Below are positions 1 to 8,940 of a DNA stretch of 60,435 nucleotides, in pieces (within the stretch, counting starts at the first letter, position 1; each line of letters begins with the position of its first letter). Under the pieces are notes generated by a model. The model searched no databases. It had not been told where the DNA came from and saw only the letters and a program-made list of their open reading frames with translations. This DNA is from Massilibacteroides sp. (GTDB taxonomy: Bacteria; Bacteroidota; Bacteroidia; Bacteroidales; Tannerellaceae): contig NZ_JAQWCQ010000017.1 of assembly GCF_028705895.1 (NCBI RefSeq), positions 1-60,435 on the forward strand. Reading direction: 5' to 3'. The translations under genes and the position numbers were made by a program.

Positions 1-127
1 CGCTTGATGATGGTTTCCTAAAATAAAAATGACCCCACTTGTCAGGATACTCGGGAGGCAAAATTAAATAATTTTCTGGGGTCAATTTTGTTTTGGCGTA
101 AGGGGTCAACGAACAATGGATTTTCCA
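1..127. repeat. End of an IS21-like element, copy 1 (cut by the window edge)
   Basis: These bases are identical to 48672-48798. They hold two inverted GGGGTCA motifs 24 bp apart (78-84 and 102-108), a TGACCCC at 30-36, and finish with TGGATTTTCCA at 117-127, the same terminal sequence that bounds the second copy. Multiple spaced terminal repeats and TG...CA ends are typical of the IS21 family, so I read this as an IS end. Family assignment is inference because no transposase is visible. The element continues off the left edge. Confidence 0.75.
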
Positions 128-313
128 CTATCCATAGACGTCTGTTTTTTTAAGATTACTACGTCAAAAGTAGTGAAATTTTCTACCCATTTTTCTACCA
201 TAAGCAATTTTGGTAGAAACAGGCGTGGATATTGCCACATTGCAGCACTATCGACCACATATTAACATACGGAAGCGCACGTTGTGTTAGCCCTTAAAAA
301 ACAAGGAAAAACA
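128..313. other. Gene-free stretch beside tRNA-Ser
   Basis: No convincing ORF is present on either strand. The only structure seen is an inverted repeat, TTCTACC...GGTAGAA, near 194-220. The stretch separates the IS end from the tRNA-Ser terminator and may be a relic of an insertion at the tRNA 3' side, but nothing here proves that. Confidence 0.4.
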
Positions 314-342
314 AAAAGAGCAGCCTTTTGAGCTACTCTTTT
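314..342 (-). terminator. Intrinsic terminator of tRNA-Ser
   Basis: A stem AAAAGAG(C)AGC / GCT(A)CTCTTTT lies 15-43 nt beyond the 3' end of the minus-strand tRNA-Ser, and a run of Ts on the minus strand completes it. Confidence 0.6.
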
Positions 343-356
343 CAATGCTTGTTTAG

Positions 357-443
357 CGGAAGCGGGGGGATTCGAACCCCCGGTACAGTTACCCGTACGT
401 CAGTTTAGCAAACTGGTGGTTTCAGCCACTCACCCACACTTCC
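357..443 (-). tRNA. tRNA-Ser(GCT)
   Basis: Read on the minus strand, the acceptor stem GGAAGTG pairs with CGCTTCC, the anticodon loop TTTGCTAAA shows anticodon GCT (serine codons AGC/AGU), a long variable arm typical of class II tRNAs follows, and the T-loop has GGTTCGAATCC. The discriminator base is G, as usual for tRNA-Ser. CCA is not encoded (CTA follows), so it must be added after transcription, unlike the tRNA-Asp in this window. Confidence 0.95.
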
Positions 444-580
444 TTAGAAATGCGATGCAAAGATAGATGTATATTTCTGAATTAACAAAGCTTTTACTTA
501 TATTTTAAGGAAAAAAGATACTACTTTTACAGCCGATTCTGATACTCAATAGTTTATTTATTAATGTAGTTCACTGTAGG

Positions 581-1609
581 ATGTCAAAACGTAATGTAAT
601 TATTCTGGTTTTCTCCTTGTTATTTATTATCGGAGCTGGAAGCGCGTATTATATATATACCATATTATATGGTCAGACGTATAAACTCAAAGAGACCGTC
701 TATTTATATATTGATGAAAGTAAAAATTTCGATGGATTGTGTGATCAGCTATCCGGTATTGTTCCTAAAAAAGACTTGAAACATTTTCGTTTATTGGCAG
801 ATTATCTGGAGTATCCGGATAATATGAAAACAGGGAAATATGCCGTTATTAACGGGATGAGTCAGATGCAACTTATCAATACGCTCCGAAGAGGTCAACA
901 GACATCCGTTCGCCTGACCTTCAATAATATTCGTTTAAAAAAAGATTTAGCAGAACGACTTGCCGAACAGTTAATGGTGAACGAACAATCTATTTTATCT
1001 CGTTTAAATGATTCTGTTTATTGTGATTCGTTAGGTTTTAGTACAGAAACTATAAATGTCATGTTTATACCTAACACCTATGAGGTTTATTGGAATATCT
1101 CTGCGGACGGTTTATTCCAACGGATGAAACGGGAATACGACAATTTCTGGACGGAGAAACGAAGAAATAAGGCGAAAGAGATCGGATTAACACCCGTTGA
1201 AGTAAGTATTTTAGCTTCCATCGTTGAAGAAGAGACAGCAGCAAGAGACGAATATCCAATTGTTGCAGGACTATATCTCAATCGCCTTAACCGGAACATT
1301 CCGCTGCAGGCAGACCCAACGGTAAAGTTTGCCGTAGGGGATTTCAGCCTGCAACGGATTCTTTACGTACATTTAGAAGTGGACTCTCCATATAATACAT
1401 ATAAACATACGGGATTACCTCCGGGTCCATTACGCACCCCTTCCATCAGGAGTATTGATGCTGTACTGAATCATACCGTACATAAATATTTATATATGTG
1501 CGCCAAAGAGGACTTCTCGGGGCGGCATAATTTTGCAATCACATTAGCGGAACACAATAGAAATGCCGAACGTTATCGTGCAGAACTAAACAGACGACAG
1601 ATTAGGTAA
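581..1609 (+). CDS. mltG: Endolytic murein transglycosylase MltG (YceG family)
   Basis: MltG is an inner-membrane lytic transglycosylase that cleaves nascent peptidoglycan strands and so sets glycan chain length. The 342-residue protein has a single N-terminal transmembrane anchor (about residues 6-28), a LysM-like region and a C-terminal YceG domain. The catalytic signature is ASIVEEETA (glutamates 216-218), followed by GLYLNRL and LQADPTV, all hallmarks of the family. Length is normal. It is monocistronic here: iorA starts 83 bp downstream behind its own promoter. A TACTTTTA box near 521 may be its -7 element. Function is confident from family motifs. Confidence 0.93.
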   Translation: MSKRNVIILVFSLLFIIGAGSAYYIYTILYGQTYKLKETVYLYIDESKNFDGLCDQLSGIVPKKDLKHFRLLADYLEYPDNMKTGKYAVINGMSQMQLINTLRRGQQTSVRLTFNNIRLKKDLAERLAEQLMVNEQSILSRLNDSVYCDSLGFSTETINVMFIPNTYEVYWNISADGLFQRMKREYDNFWTEKRRNKAKEIGLTPVEVSILASIVEEETAARDEYPIVAGLYLNRLNRNIPLQADPTVKFAVGDFSLQRILYVHLEVDSPYNTYKHTGLPPGPLRTPSIRSIDAVLNHTVHKYLYMCAKEDFSGRHNFAITLAEHNRNAERYRAELNRRQIR

Positions 1610-1617
1610 CGATAAGG

Positions 1618-1647
1618 TTACTTTTTATCACAAAAAAGCTATCTTTG
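1618..1647 (+). promoter_or_regulatory. Promoter of iorAB
   Basis: A perfect Bacteroidota -7 box TATCTTTG lies at 1640-1647, with a weak TTA-type -33 region about 20 nt upstream. The predicted start of transcription near 1654 gives a leader of about 40 nt before iorA. Confidence 0.6.
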
Positions 1648-1692
1648 ATTCCTATTATCAAGAAATAATCAATAAGACAACAATAATCATAC

Positions 1693-3291
1693 ATGGAAAA
1701 ACATCTTTTTTTAGGGGATGAGGCCATTGCTCAAGCGGCAATAGATGCCGGATTATCCGGTGTTTATGCCTATCCCGGTACACCTTCAACTGAAATAACC
1801 GAATATATTCAGAATTCTGCTGTAGCGACAGAAAGAGGAATCCACAGCAAGTGGAGTACAAACGAAAAAACAGCTCTTGAAACAGCTTTGGGAATGAGTT
1901 ATGCCGGTAAACGTGCTCTTTGTTGTATGAAACACGTAGGCTTAAATGTTGCAGCAGATTGTTTTATGAATGCAGCGATGAGCGGGATTAACGGTGGACT
2001 AATCATCATTACGGCAGATGATCCTTCGATGCACTCGTCGCAAAATGAACAGGACAATCGTTTCTATGGTAATTTTGCCATGATCCCTATATTGGAGCCA
2101 TCCAATCAACAAGAGGCCTACGATATGGTGTATGACGGATTTGAATTATCTGAAAAATTAGGTTATCCTGTCTTATTACGCGTAACAACCCGTATGGCAC
2201 ATTCCCGTGCAGGTGTTGTGACCCGCCCAATGAGAGAAGAAAACAAAATGAATTGTCCGGAAGATGGTCGTCAGCGCTTCATTCTTCTGCCTGCTCTGGC
2301 TCGTAAACGGTTCAAGAGTTTGCTTGCTGCCCAAGACGGTTTTGTTGCAGCTTCCGAAGAATCACCATACAATCAATATTTTGATGCTCCGGATAAGAAA
2401 AAGGGTATTATCACAACAGGTATAGCCTTTAATTACCTTTCGGAAAATTACCCGGATGGTTTTGAGAATCCGGTTTTGAAGATAACACAATATCCGTTAC
2501 CTAAGAAACTTGTCGTCAGATTGGTTGAAGAATGCGACGAAATCCTTGTACTTGAAGAAGGTTTTCCTTTTGTGGAAGAACAATTAAAAGGCTATTTGGG
2601 TATCGGCATAAAAGTACACGGCAGATTAGATGGAGCTATACCGCGTGAAGGAGAATTAACACCCGACTCTGTAGCTCTTGCGCTTGGTAAAGAAGTAAAA
2701 AGCTTTTATTCCGTGCCGGAAGTCGTAGAACAACGTCCGCCGGCCTTATGCCAAGGTTGTGCACACCGGGATATGTATGATGCACTAAATGATGTATTAA
2801 AAGAATACGAAGGTGCTAAAGTATTTGGTGACATCGGTTGTTATACGCTTGGGGCACTTCCTCCTTTTCGGGCAATCGATTCGTGTATAGACATGGGCGC
2901 CTCTATCACGATGGCTAAAGGAGCTGCAGATGCAGGAGTATTTCCGGCAGTAGCCGTTATCGGAGATTCTACGTTTACGCATTCCGGCATGACAGGATTG
3001 TTGGATTGTGTTAATGAAAACAGTCCGATTACGATTGTTATTTCCGATAATGAGACAACGGCTATGACCGGAGGACAAGATTCTGCGGGAACCGGAAAGA
3101 TAGAAGCTATTTGTGCAGGAATTGGTGTTAACCCTGCGCATATACGCAGTATGACGCCTTTGAAGAAAAATTATGAAGAGATGAAACAAATCATTCGCGA
3201 AGAAATCGAACACAAAGGATTATCCGTTTTGGTTCCTTGTCGTGAATGCATTCAAACGATAACCCGCAAGAAAAAAGCAGCAAAACAATGA
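1693..3291 (+). CDS. iorA: Indolepyruvate:ferredoxin oxidoreductase, alpha subunit
   Basis: With IorB this enzyme oxidatively decarboxylates aryl-pyruvates (from Trp, Phe, Tyr) to aryl-acetyl-CoA with reduction of ferredoxin; it can run in reverse for amino-acid synthesis. The N-terminal domain (GDEAIAQAAIDAG, YPGTPSTEI) and the TPP-binding domain (GDIGCYTLG near residue 378 and GDSTFTHSGMTG near 425) are intact. At 532 residues it lacks the C-terminal double [4Fe-4S] ferredoxin domain of archaeal IorA and ends right after PCRECIQ. This short form is, to my knowledge, usual in Bacteroidales. The stop codon overlaps the iorB start (ATGA), so the two are translationally coupled. Confidence 0.92.
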   Translation: MEKHLFLGDEAIAQAAIDAGLSGVYAYPGTPSTEITEYIQNSAVATERGIHSKWSTNEKTALETALGMSYAGKRALCCMKHVGLNVAADCFMNAAMSGINGGLIIITADDPSMHSSQNEQDNRFYGNFAMIPILEPSNQQEAYDMVYDGFELSEKLGYPVLLRVTTRMAHSRAGVVTRPMREENKMNCPEDGRQRFILLPALARKRFKSLLAAQDGFVAASEESPYNQYFDAPDKKKGIITTGIAFNYLSENYPDGFENPVLKITQYPLPKKLVVRLVEECDEILVLEEGFPFVEEQLKGYLGIGIKVHGRLDGAIPREGELTPDSVALALGKEVKSFYSVPEVVEQRPPALCQGCAHRDMYDALNDVLKEYEGAKVFGDIGCYTLGALPPFRAIDSCIDMGASITMAKGAADAGVFPAVAVIGDSTFTHSGMTGLLDCVNENSPITIVISDNETTAMTGGQDSAGTGKIEAICAGIGVNPAHIRSMTPLKKNYEEMKQIIREEIEHKGLSVLVPCRECIQTITRKKKAAKQ

Positions 3292-3875
3292 AAACAGATA
3301 TAATTTTATCAGGAGTCGGCGGACAGGGAATCCTTTCTATTGCCGCTGTTATCGGAGAAGCCGCATTGGAAGAAGGTCTGTATATGAAACAGGCCGAAGT
3401 GCATGGTATGAGTCAACGTGGCGGGGATGTTCAGTCTAATTTACGCATATCCGACAAGCCGGTTGCTTCCGATCTTATTCCCAAGGGCAGTGCAGATATT
3501 ATCATCTCACTTGAGCCGATGGAGAGTTTGCGTTATTTACCTTATCTGAAAGAGTACGGATGGTTAGTAACCAATTCGCGTCCTTTTATTAATATACCAA
3601 ACTATCCGGTGTTAGACAAGGTGAATGAAGAACTTGATAAACTACCGCATAAAGTAATCCTTGACGTTGAAGCTATTGCGAAAGAATTAGGCTCCGTCAG
3701 GGCTGCCAACATAGTTATGCTGGGAGCAGCGACTCCATTCATTGGGATTGACTACGACAAAATAGAGGATGGTATCCGAAGGATATTCGGAAGGAAAGGT
3801 GATGAGATCGTAACGATGAACCTGAATGCACTAAAAGCAGGATACGAAGTAGCCAAACAAATTCAGACAACATAA
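3288..3875 (+). CDS. iorB: Indolepyruvate:ferredoxin oxidoreductase, beta subunit
   Basis: This is the gamma-type partner of IorA (195 residues). The N-terminus MKTDIILSGVGGQGILS is the classic 2-oxoacid oxidoreductase gamma signature, followed by HGMSQRGGDVQSNLR. I chose the ATG at 3288, which overlaps the iorA stop by 4 bp; an upstream in-frame ATG at 3246 would place 14 non-family residues before the conserved start. It forms an operon with iorA. No ferredoxin gene lies next to it, so the electron acceptor must be encoded elsewhere; the rnf genes 30 kb away could re-oxidise reduced ferredoxin, which is inference. Confidence 0.92.
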   Translation: MKTDIILSGVGGQGILSIAAVIGEAALEEGLYMKQAEVHGMSQRGGDVQSNLRISDKPVASDLIPKGSADIIISLEPMESLRYLPYLKEYGWLVTNSRPFINIPNYPVLDKVNEELDKLPHKVILDVEAIAKELGSVRAANIVMLGAATPFIGIDYDKIEDGIRRIFGRKGDEIVTMNLNALKAGYEVAKQIQTT

Positions 3876-3907
3876 AAACACGGTTAACCTTAAATCATAC
3901 AACACCC

Positions 3908-6307
3908 ATGAGAACTCTTATCTTACTTTTATCTTTTCTGCTCTGGATTCAGACAGGCAATGCGCAAATACGTTTGGCAGGATTCAATCAAAAAGCGATT
4001 GATAAATCGTTATACGACGGAAGATGGAAAGCCCGATGGATAGCCGTTCCCAACGAGCCTGCAAATACATTCGGAGTGTATCATTTCAGGAAAAATATTG
4101 AGTTAGAAGAGAAGCCAAATTCTTTTGTTGTACACGTTTCGGCTGATAACAGATACAAACTCTATGTCAACGGAACCGAAGTTTCTGCAGGACCTGCGCG
4201 CGGCGATATTTATAACTGGAATTTTGAGACGATTGACATTGCGCCCTGGCTAAAAAGCGGTAAGAACACGCTTGCAGCAATTGTATGGAATTACGCCGAC
4301 AAAAAACCTGTAGCCCAAATCAGTTTCAATCAAACCGGTTTCATTCTGCAGGGGAATACAGAAAAAGAATATATTGTAAATACGGACAACACCTGGCTTT
4401 GTTATGTCAATAAGGCTTATAGCCCTATAAATATTCATGTTCCGGGTTACTATGTAGCCGGTCCGGGCGAGAAAACAGATGCCGCTCTTTATCCGTGGGG
4501 ATGGGAAAAGCCGGATTTCGATGATACGTCATGGTTAAAGGCGCAAAATGGAATAGAAGGTGCGATGAAAGGTGCTCGGGATTATCCGGGGCGACTCTTA
4601 GTTCCCTCTCCTATTCCACCGATGGAAAACAAAACGGAACGATTCTCTGCCGTTCGCATGGAAGAGGGAATAAAAACACCTGCTGAATTTCCCGCTAAAG
4701 CAAAAGATATTATAGTTCCTGCCAACAGTAAAGTCAGACTTTTATTGGATAACCAAGTACTCATGACCGGTTATCTGTCAGTTTTATTCAGCAAAGGTAA
4801 ATCTGCAGAAATAACCTTAGGTTATGCGGAAGCATTGTATGAAAAGGAAACGGATACACGAAAAGGATACTCAAAAGGTAACCGAAATGAAGTTGAGAAT
4901 AAAAGGTTTATAGGTTATGAAGATAAGATTGTGGCCGACGGAGGCGAACATCGCCTCTCTACTTCTCTTTGGTGGCGTACCTGGCGTTATGTAAACGTTA
5001 CCATAGAAACAAAAGATTCTCCATTAGTAATTCACGATATTTATGGAACCTATTCTGCTTATCCTTTCCGGAATGAAACTGCTTTTTCAGTGCCGGGACA
5101 TGAAGAGCTGAATAAAATGTTGGAAATTGGTTGGCGTACAGCCCGCCTTTGCGCTAATGAAACGTATATGGATTGTCCGTATTATGAACAGTTGCAATAC
5201 TTTGGCGACACGAGGATACAGGCGATGATCTCACTTTATAATTCGACAGATCAATATATGGTGAAGAATGCCATCGAACAGGGACGTCAGTCTATCGTGG
5301 CAGACGGTATTACGATGAGCCGCTATCCGTCCAACCTCCATCAGTTTATTTCATCTTTCTCGCTCTGGTGGATAAACATGGGGCACGATTACTGGATGTA
5401 CATAGGAGATGAAACATATGTAAAAACATTACTTCCTGCTTTTCGTGGTGTATTGGCCTGGTATGAACAGTGGCTGAAACCAAATAACAGCTTGGATTTT
5501 GTTCCTCATTGGTTCTTTGCTGATTGGTCTGAAGGATTCCCTCACGGAGAACCTATCCGTGAAAAGAACGGAAATTCGTCATTTCAGGATTTAATGTATC
5601 TATTGACCTTAGATGCCGCAGCTGAAATGGAAGATGCCATAGGTATTCCTTCCATTGCAACACATTATCGTTCGATTGCGTCAGCGATCCGAACTACGTT
5701 TAAGCAGTATTACTGGGATTCAGAACGTCAGCTTTTTGCCGATACACATGATCATAGGAGCTATTCGCAGCACGTTAATGCCTTAGCTGTTATTGCCGGT
5801 ATTATTGAGGGAGAAGACGCAAAAGGCCTTATGCGAAAGACATTAACCGATACGTCTTTAGCGCAAGCTACGATTTATTTCCGTTACTACGTGCACCAGG
5901 CACTTGATAAAGCCGGTATGGGAGACGAGTTATTAGACAATCTAAAAATATGGAACGATCAGATGGCGCTTGGTTTAACTACCTGGGCAGAAAAACCGGA
6001 ACCTTCCAGATCCGATTGTCATGCATGGGGATCAAGCCCGAATATTGAGTTTTACCGCATACTGCTGGGAATTGACAGTTCAGCTCCCGGCTTTAGTGAA
6101 GTCTGCATTTCACCGGCTTTAGGAAAGCTGAAGGAAGCATCGGGAAGTATTCCGCATCCGAAAGGAAAGATTTCCGTATCCTACAAAATCGACAAGAAAG
6201 GGGTGCTTACAGCCGAAATTAATCTTCCTGAGTCGGTAACAGGAACATTTGTATGGAAAAACGAGACTCGCAAGCTGAATGGAGGAAAACAAACAATTAT
6301 AATCTAA
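3908..6307 (+). CDS. Secreted alpha-L-rhamnosidase (GH78-like)
   Basis: Predicted to release terminal alpha-L-rhamnose from glycans, pectin side chains or flavonoid glycosides, in the periplasm or at the surface. A Sec signal peptide (MRTLILLLSFLLWIQTGNAQ) is followed by an N-terminal beta-sandwich carbohydrate-binding region (about 40-200), a second beta domain, an (alpha/alpha)6 barrel from about residue 400, and a C-terminal beta domain. The barrel has the family signature DCPYYEQLQYFGDTR near residues 421-436, whose acidic residues are the usual catalytic and substrate-binding positions. Length (799) is normal. It sits 32 bp after iorB, but with no SusCD pair nearby it is an orphan rather than part of a polysaccharide utilisation locus. 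Confidence 0.85.
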   Translation: MRTLILLLSFLLWIQTGNAQIRLAGFNQKAIDKSLYDGRWKARWIAVPNEPANTFGVYHFRKNIELEEKPNSFVVHVSADNRYKLYVNGTEVSAGPARGDIYNWNFETIDIAPWLKSGKNTLAAIVWNYADKKPVAQISFNQTGFILQGNTEKEYIVNTDNTWLCYVNKAYSPINIHVPGYYVAGPGEKTDAALYPWGWEKPDFDDTSWLKAQNGIEGAMKGARDYPGRLLVPSPIPPMENKTERFSAVRMEEGIKTPAEFPAKAKDIIVPANSKVRLLLDNQVLMTGYLSVLFSKGKSAEITLGYAEALYEKETDTRKGYSKGNRNEVENKRFIGYEDKIVADGGEHRLSTSLWWRTWRYVNVTIETKDSPLVIHDIYGTYSAYPFRNETAFSVPGHEELNKMLEIGWRTARLCANETYMDCPYYEQLQYFGDTRIQAMISLYNSTDQYMVKNAIEQGRQSIVADGITMSRYPSNLHQFISSFSLWWINMGHDYWMYIGDETYVKTLLPAFRGVLAWYEQWLKPNNSLDFVPHWFFADWSEGFPHGEPIREKNGNSSFQDLMYLLTLDAAAEMEDAIGIPSIATHYRSIASAIRTTFKQYYWDSERQLFADTHDHRSYSQHVNALAVIAGIIEGEDAKGLMRKTLTDTSLAQATIYFRYYVHQALDKAGMGDELLDNLKIWNDQMALGLTTWAEKPEPSRSDCHAWGSSPNIEFYRILLGIDSSAPGFSEVCISPALGKLKEASGSIPHPKGKISVSYKIDKKGVLTAEINLPESVTGTFVWKNETRKLNGGKQTIII

Positions 6308-6323
6308 ACTTAACAAGATCATA

Positions 6324-6355
6324 TTGGCATAAGCGTACTGTTTTTAGTACTTTTG
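6324..6355 (+). promoter_or_regulatory. Promoter of the 6386 nucleotidyltransferase gene
   Basis: TTGGC at 6324-6328 (-33) and TACTTTTG at 6348-6355 (-7) are spaced 19 nt apart, a close match to the Bacteroidota consensus. It decides the gene start: the in-frame TTG at 6353 lies inside the -7 box, so translation must begin at the ATG at 6386. Confidence 0.75.
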
Positions 6356-6385
6356 CCTATACTATTAAAAACAATTGAAGAAAAT

Positions 6386-7288
6386 ATGAAACCTACTTTA
6401 TTCGTACTTGCTGCCGGTATGGGCAGTCGCTACGGAGGCTTGAAACAATTAGATGGTTTAGGCCCCAACGGAGAGACAATCATGGATTACTCTATTTTTG
6501 ATGCAATCCGCGGCGGATTCGGAAAATTAGTCTTTGTAATCCGTAAATCGTTTGAACAGGACTTCCGTGAGAAAATTATTTCTAAATACCAAGACCATAT
6601 TCAGGTTGAATTAGTATTTCAGGATTTAGATTCTTTGCCGGAAGGATTCACTTGTCCGGAAGGCCGTGAAAAACCCTGGGGGACAAACCATGCCGTATTA
6701 ATGGGTAAAGAGGTAATTCACGAGCCTTTTGCTGTTATCAATGCGGATGATTTTTATGGAAAAGATAGTTTTGCCGTATTAGGTAAACAACTTACGGCTA
6801 TGACAGGCACGGAAAACGACTATTGCATGGTAGGTTATCGTGTAGGCAATACATTAAGCGAAAGTGGCTCCGTAGCTCGTGGTGTATGTGAAACCAACGG
6901 GGAGGGCTATCTTACAGGGGTAGTTGAGCGGACTGCTATCGAACGTATCGATGGCAAGATTCAGTTTGTTGACGAAAACGGACAGAAAGTTGTATTGGAA
7001 GAAAACACTCCTGTTTCAATGAATATGTGGGGATTCACTCCCGATTATTTCAAACATTCAGAAGCCTCATTTGTTAACTTCCTGAATGCAAATAAAGAAA
7101 ATCTGAAATCGGAATTTTTCATTCCGTTAACGGTTAACGAATTAATCACCTCCGGAAAATCAACAGTCAAAGTTCTCGACACCACATCAAAATGGTTCGG
7201 AGTAACCTATGCAGACGACAGACAAGGAGTGGTAGATAAGATCCAGGCACTTATCGATGCCGGTGAATATCCAAACAAATTGTTCTAA
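6386..7288 (+). CDS. Sugar-phosphate nucleotidyltransferase family protein
   Basis: A 300-residue member of the NTP_transferase family, which joins a sugar-1-phosphate and an NTP to an NDP-sugar. The nucleotide-binding signature LAAGMGSRYGGLKQLDGLGP is at the N-terminus, and a metal-binding aspartate pair is seen in FAVINADDFYG. The sugar and nucleotide cannot be assigned from sequence alone; glucose-1-phosphate or mannose-1-phosphate are possible. The start at 6386 is fixed by the promoter immediately upstream. It stands alone, convergent with cdd, and is likely housekeeping for cell-surface glycans. Confidence 0.8.
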   Translation: MKPTLFVLAAGMGSRYGGLKQLDGLGPNGETIMDYSIFDAIRGGFGKLVFVIRKSFEQDFREKIISKYQDHIQVELVFQDLDSLPEGFTCPEGREKPWGTNHAVLMGKEVIHEPFAVINADDFYGKDSFAVLGKQLTAMTGTENDYCMVGYRVGNTLSESGSVARGVCETNGEGYLTGVVERTAIERIDGKIQFVDENGQKVVLEENTPVSMNMWGFTPDYFKHSEASFVNFLNANKENLKSEFFIPLTVNELITSGKSTVKVLDTTSKWFGVTYADDRQGVVDKIQALIDAGEYPNKLF

Positions 7289-7337
7289 GGTAAACTTTTC
7301 CACTTTTGTGGAATAATAGAAAAGTCATAGTAACACA

Positions 7338-7411
7338 AAAAAAATATAAAGGTTATTTTCGGAAAAATAAAGGATATTTTTGCAAAAATATCCTTTATTT
7401 TTTTGCATTGA
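7338..7411. repeat. ATAAAGG(A/T)TATTTT word repeat, locus D
   Basis: Between convergent genes lies a palindromic cluster of the words ATAAAGGTTATTTTCGG, ATAAAGGATATTTTT and AATATCCTTTATTTTT. The same words occur at 25731-25792, 26421-26465, 45891-45932 and 59291-59375. The last two words form a strong hairpin flanked by T-runs on both strands, so this copy may also terminate transcription from both sides. A small hairpin TTCCAC/GTGGAA lies just upstream (about 7298-7313). Confidence 0.6.
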
Positions 7412-7549
7412 TTTTTACGTTGATTTTCAAAGAATAAAACAAGTCGATTTAAGAAGCCAAGTCAACGAAGGTTTAATCTTCTGAAAATGAATGTTTTAAA
7501 CCATAAATTATCTGAATTTTAATTCCACCTACAGGTCGGATTATAAATC

Positions 7550-8023
7550 CTATAAATCACTACCATCAAACCCGACGGGCAGTAATGCGGCGGCACTATC
7601 TACCGACCTCATGGAAGTGGCTCCACAAAGAAATATTTTCATGGGAGTACCTGCGCGGGTTTCTGTTTCAAGCATAACCTGACGGCATCCTCCGCATGGA
7701 GAGATTCCTTCAACAAGTTTCCCCCCTGTTTCTGCTGCAATGGCTATCGCTTTAACGGAAACATCCGGATATTTTGCTCCGGCATAAAACAAAGCAACGC
7801 GTTCGGCACATAATCCCGAGGGATAAGCGGCATTTTCCTGATTAGAAGCCGATACAATTTCGTTGTTTGCCAATAAGACAGCCGCTCCGACATGAAACTT
7901 AGAATACGGAGCGTACGCTTTTGTTGTCGTCGCAACAGCCTCTTTATAAAGCAATTGATATTGTTCATCCCATTCTGATAGTGGGGCGGACTTTAAAGTA
8001 ATTCTCAGTTTTTGCTCTTTCAT
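7550..8023 (-). CDS. cdd: Cytidine deaminase
   Basis: Hydrolytically deaminates cytidine and deoxycytidine to uridine and deoxyuridine (pyrimidine salvage, cytosol). The 157-residue protein carries the zinc-site motifs: CAERVALF (cysteine ligand plus catalytic glutamate region) and PCGGCRQ (two cysteine ligands), with the substrate-binding SASNQENAAYPS upstream. It matches the small homotetrameric class. The start lies 1 bp after the stop of the upstream hydrolase gene, so the two are co-transcribed. Confidence 0.95.
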   Translation of the reverse strand: MKEQKLRITLKSAPLSEWDEQYQLLYKEAVATTTKAYAPYSKFHVGAAVLLANNEIVSASNQENAAYPSGLCAERVALFYAGAKYPDVSVKAIAIAAETGGKLVEGISPCGGCRQVMLETETRAGTPMKIFLCGATSMRSVDSAAALLPVGFDGSDL

Positions 8024-8024
8024 C

Positions 8025-8840
8025 TCATTCTTTGTTTTTGCGTTTTTTCATATCCTGAATAATCAGAAACACAGCCGGATCAACGACATTTCCATGATCA
8101 AATCCGGAAAGTTCATGATACATCACGGTTTTATTTCCTATTGCCCGTAAAGCTTCGTATAAGAAACGATTTTCAACTGTTCGACAGGCCATTTCCTTTT
8201 CCGTTTGTCCGGCCACAAGAAGAAACGGTGAAGCGTCTTTTCTCACATGTGCCAAAGGAGCATATTCATCAATCAAAGGAATATCGGTGGACAGATTTCT
8301 TTCCGTGCGTATCTGGAAATGAGTAATTGTCTGCCCGCTCACAGGATAATACGCTTTAATCTGATTAGCATCAATGCCTTCTGCCTGAAGATATTTTTTG
8401 TCTAAGCCTATCATAGACGTAAGATAACCTCCGGCTGAATGACCTCCTACATACACCTGAGAAGGATCTCCTCCATATTCTGCAATGTGACGAATCACCC
8501 AGGCGACAGCGGCAGCTGCGTCTTCTATATAAGCAGGATGTTGAGCCTTAGGGCTTAAACGATAATCTACCGTTACAAAACAAAAACCCTGTCCTTTCAA
8601 TGCTTCAGGAACACCATTTTTATCGCCACCCGTCAAACCTCCTCCGTGAAACCAAACGAGTGTCTGAAAGTCTTTTTCTCCTTCAGGCAAGTAGATATCT
8701 ACTTTACAACGTTCGCGACGATATTGATCTGAAGAGTTTTCTTCGTACGGAACGTTACTTACTAAATTATACTTTTGTGCTAACAACGGGCACAAGCCTG
8801 TGATCAGGAATACAAGTAAAATAATTGTTGTTTTCTTCAT
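8025..8840 (-). CDS. Secreted alpha/beta-hydrolase (BD-FAE/lipase-like esterase)
   Basis: A 271-residue exported esterase of the alpha/beta-hydrolase fold. The signal peptide is MKKTTIILLVFLITGLCPLL followed by AQ. The oxyanion motif FHGGG, the nucleophile elbow GGHSAGG and a late histidine in GFDHGN complete the catalytic machinery; the acid is probably the aspartate in the segment before the histidine. The closest architecture is the CE10/BD-FAE group (short-chain acyl or feruloyl esters). The substrate is unknown. It is the first gene of a two-gene unit with cdd, transcribed from a promoter that overlaps the divergent one for the DUF2520 gene. Confidence 0.8.
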   Translation of the reverse strand: MKKTTIILLVFLITGLCPLLAQKYNLVSNVPYEENSSDQYRRERCKVDIYLPEGEKDFQTLVWFHGGGLTGGDKNGVPEALKGQGFCFVTVDYRLSPKAQHPAYIEDAAAAVAWVIRHIAEYGGDPSQVYVGGHSAGGYLTSMIGLDKKYLQAEGIDANQIKAYYPVSGQTITHFQIRTERNLSTDIPLIDEYAPLAHVRKDASPFLLVAGQTEKEMACRTVENRFLYEALRAIGNKTVMYHELSGFDHGNVVDPAVFLIIQDMKKRKNKE

Positions 8841-8867
8841 GGAAATTTATATTGTTGGTACTAAAAA

Positions 8868-8914
8868 CAAATTTACGCATATTTGCGGTACATGCAAGAA
8901 ATAGACTATCTTCG
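8868..8914. promoter_or_regulatory. Overlapping divergent promoters
   Basis: Plus strand: TTGCGG at 8883 and TATCTTCG at 8907-8914 drive the DUF2520 gene. Minus strand: TTGCAT (plus 8897-8892) and TAAATTTG (plus 8875-8868) drive the hydrolase-cdd unit. Both have the Bacteroidota spacing, and their -33 regions interleave, so the two directions should compete for polymerase. Confidence 0.6.
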
Positions 8915-8940
8915 TAGTATTCAAAAAAGCTGGTTTTAAC

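Noticed and set aside
2797-3213. 138-aa ORF antisense to iorA
   Set aside because: Shadow of the conserved TPP-binding half of iorA.
1693-3291. Truncated iorA because the ferredoxin domain is missing
   Set aside because: The gene is intact and coupled to iorB; the short form appears normal for this phylum rather than a lesion.
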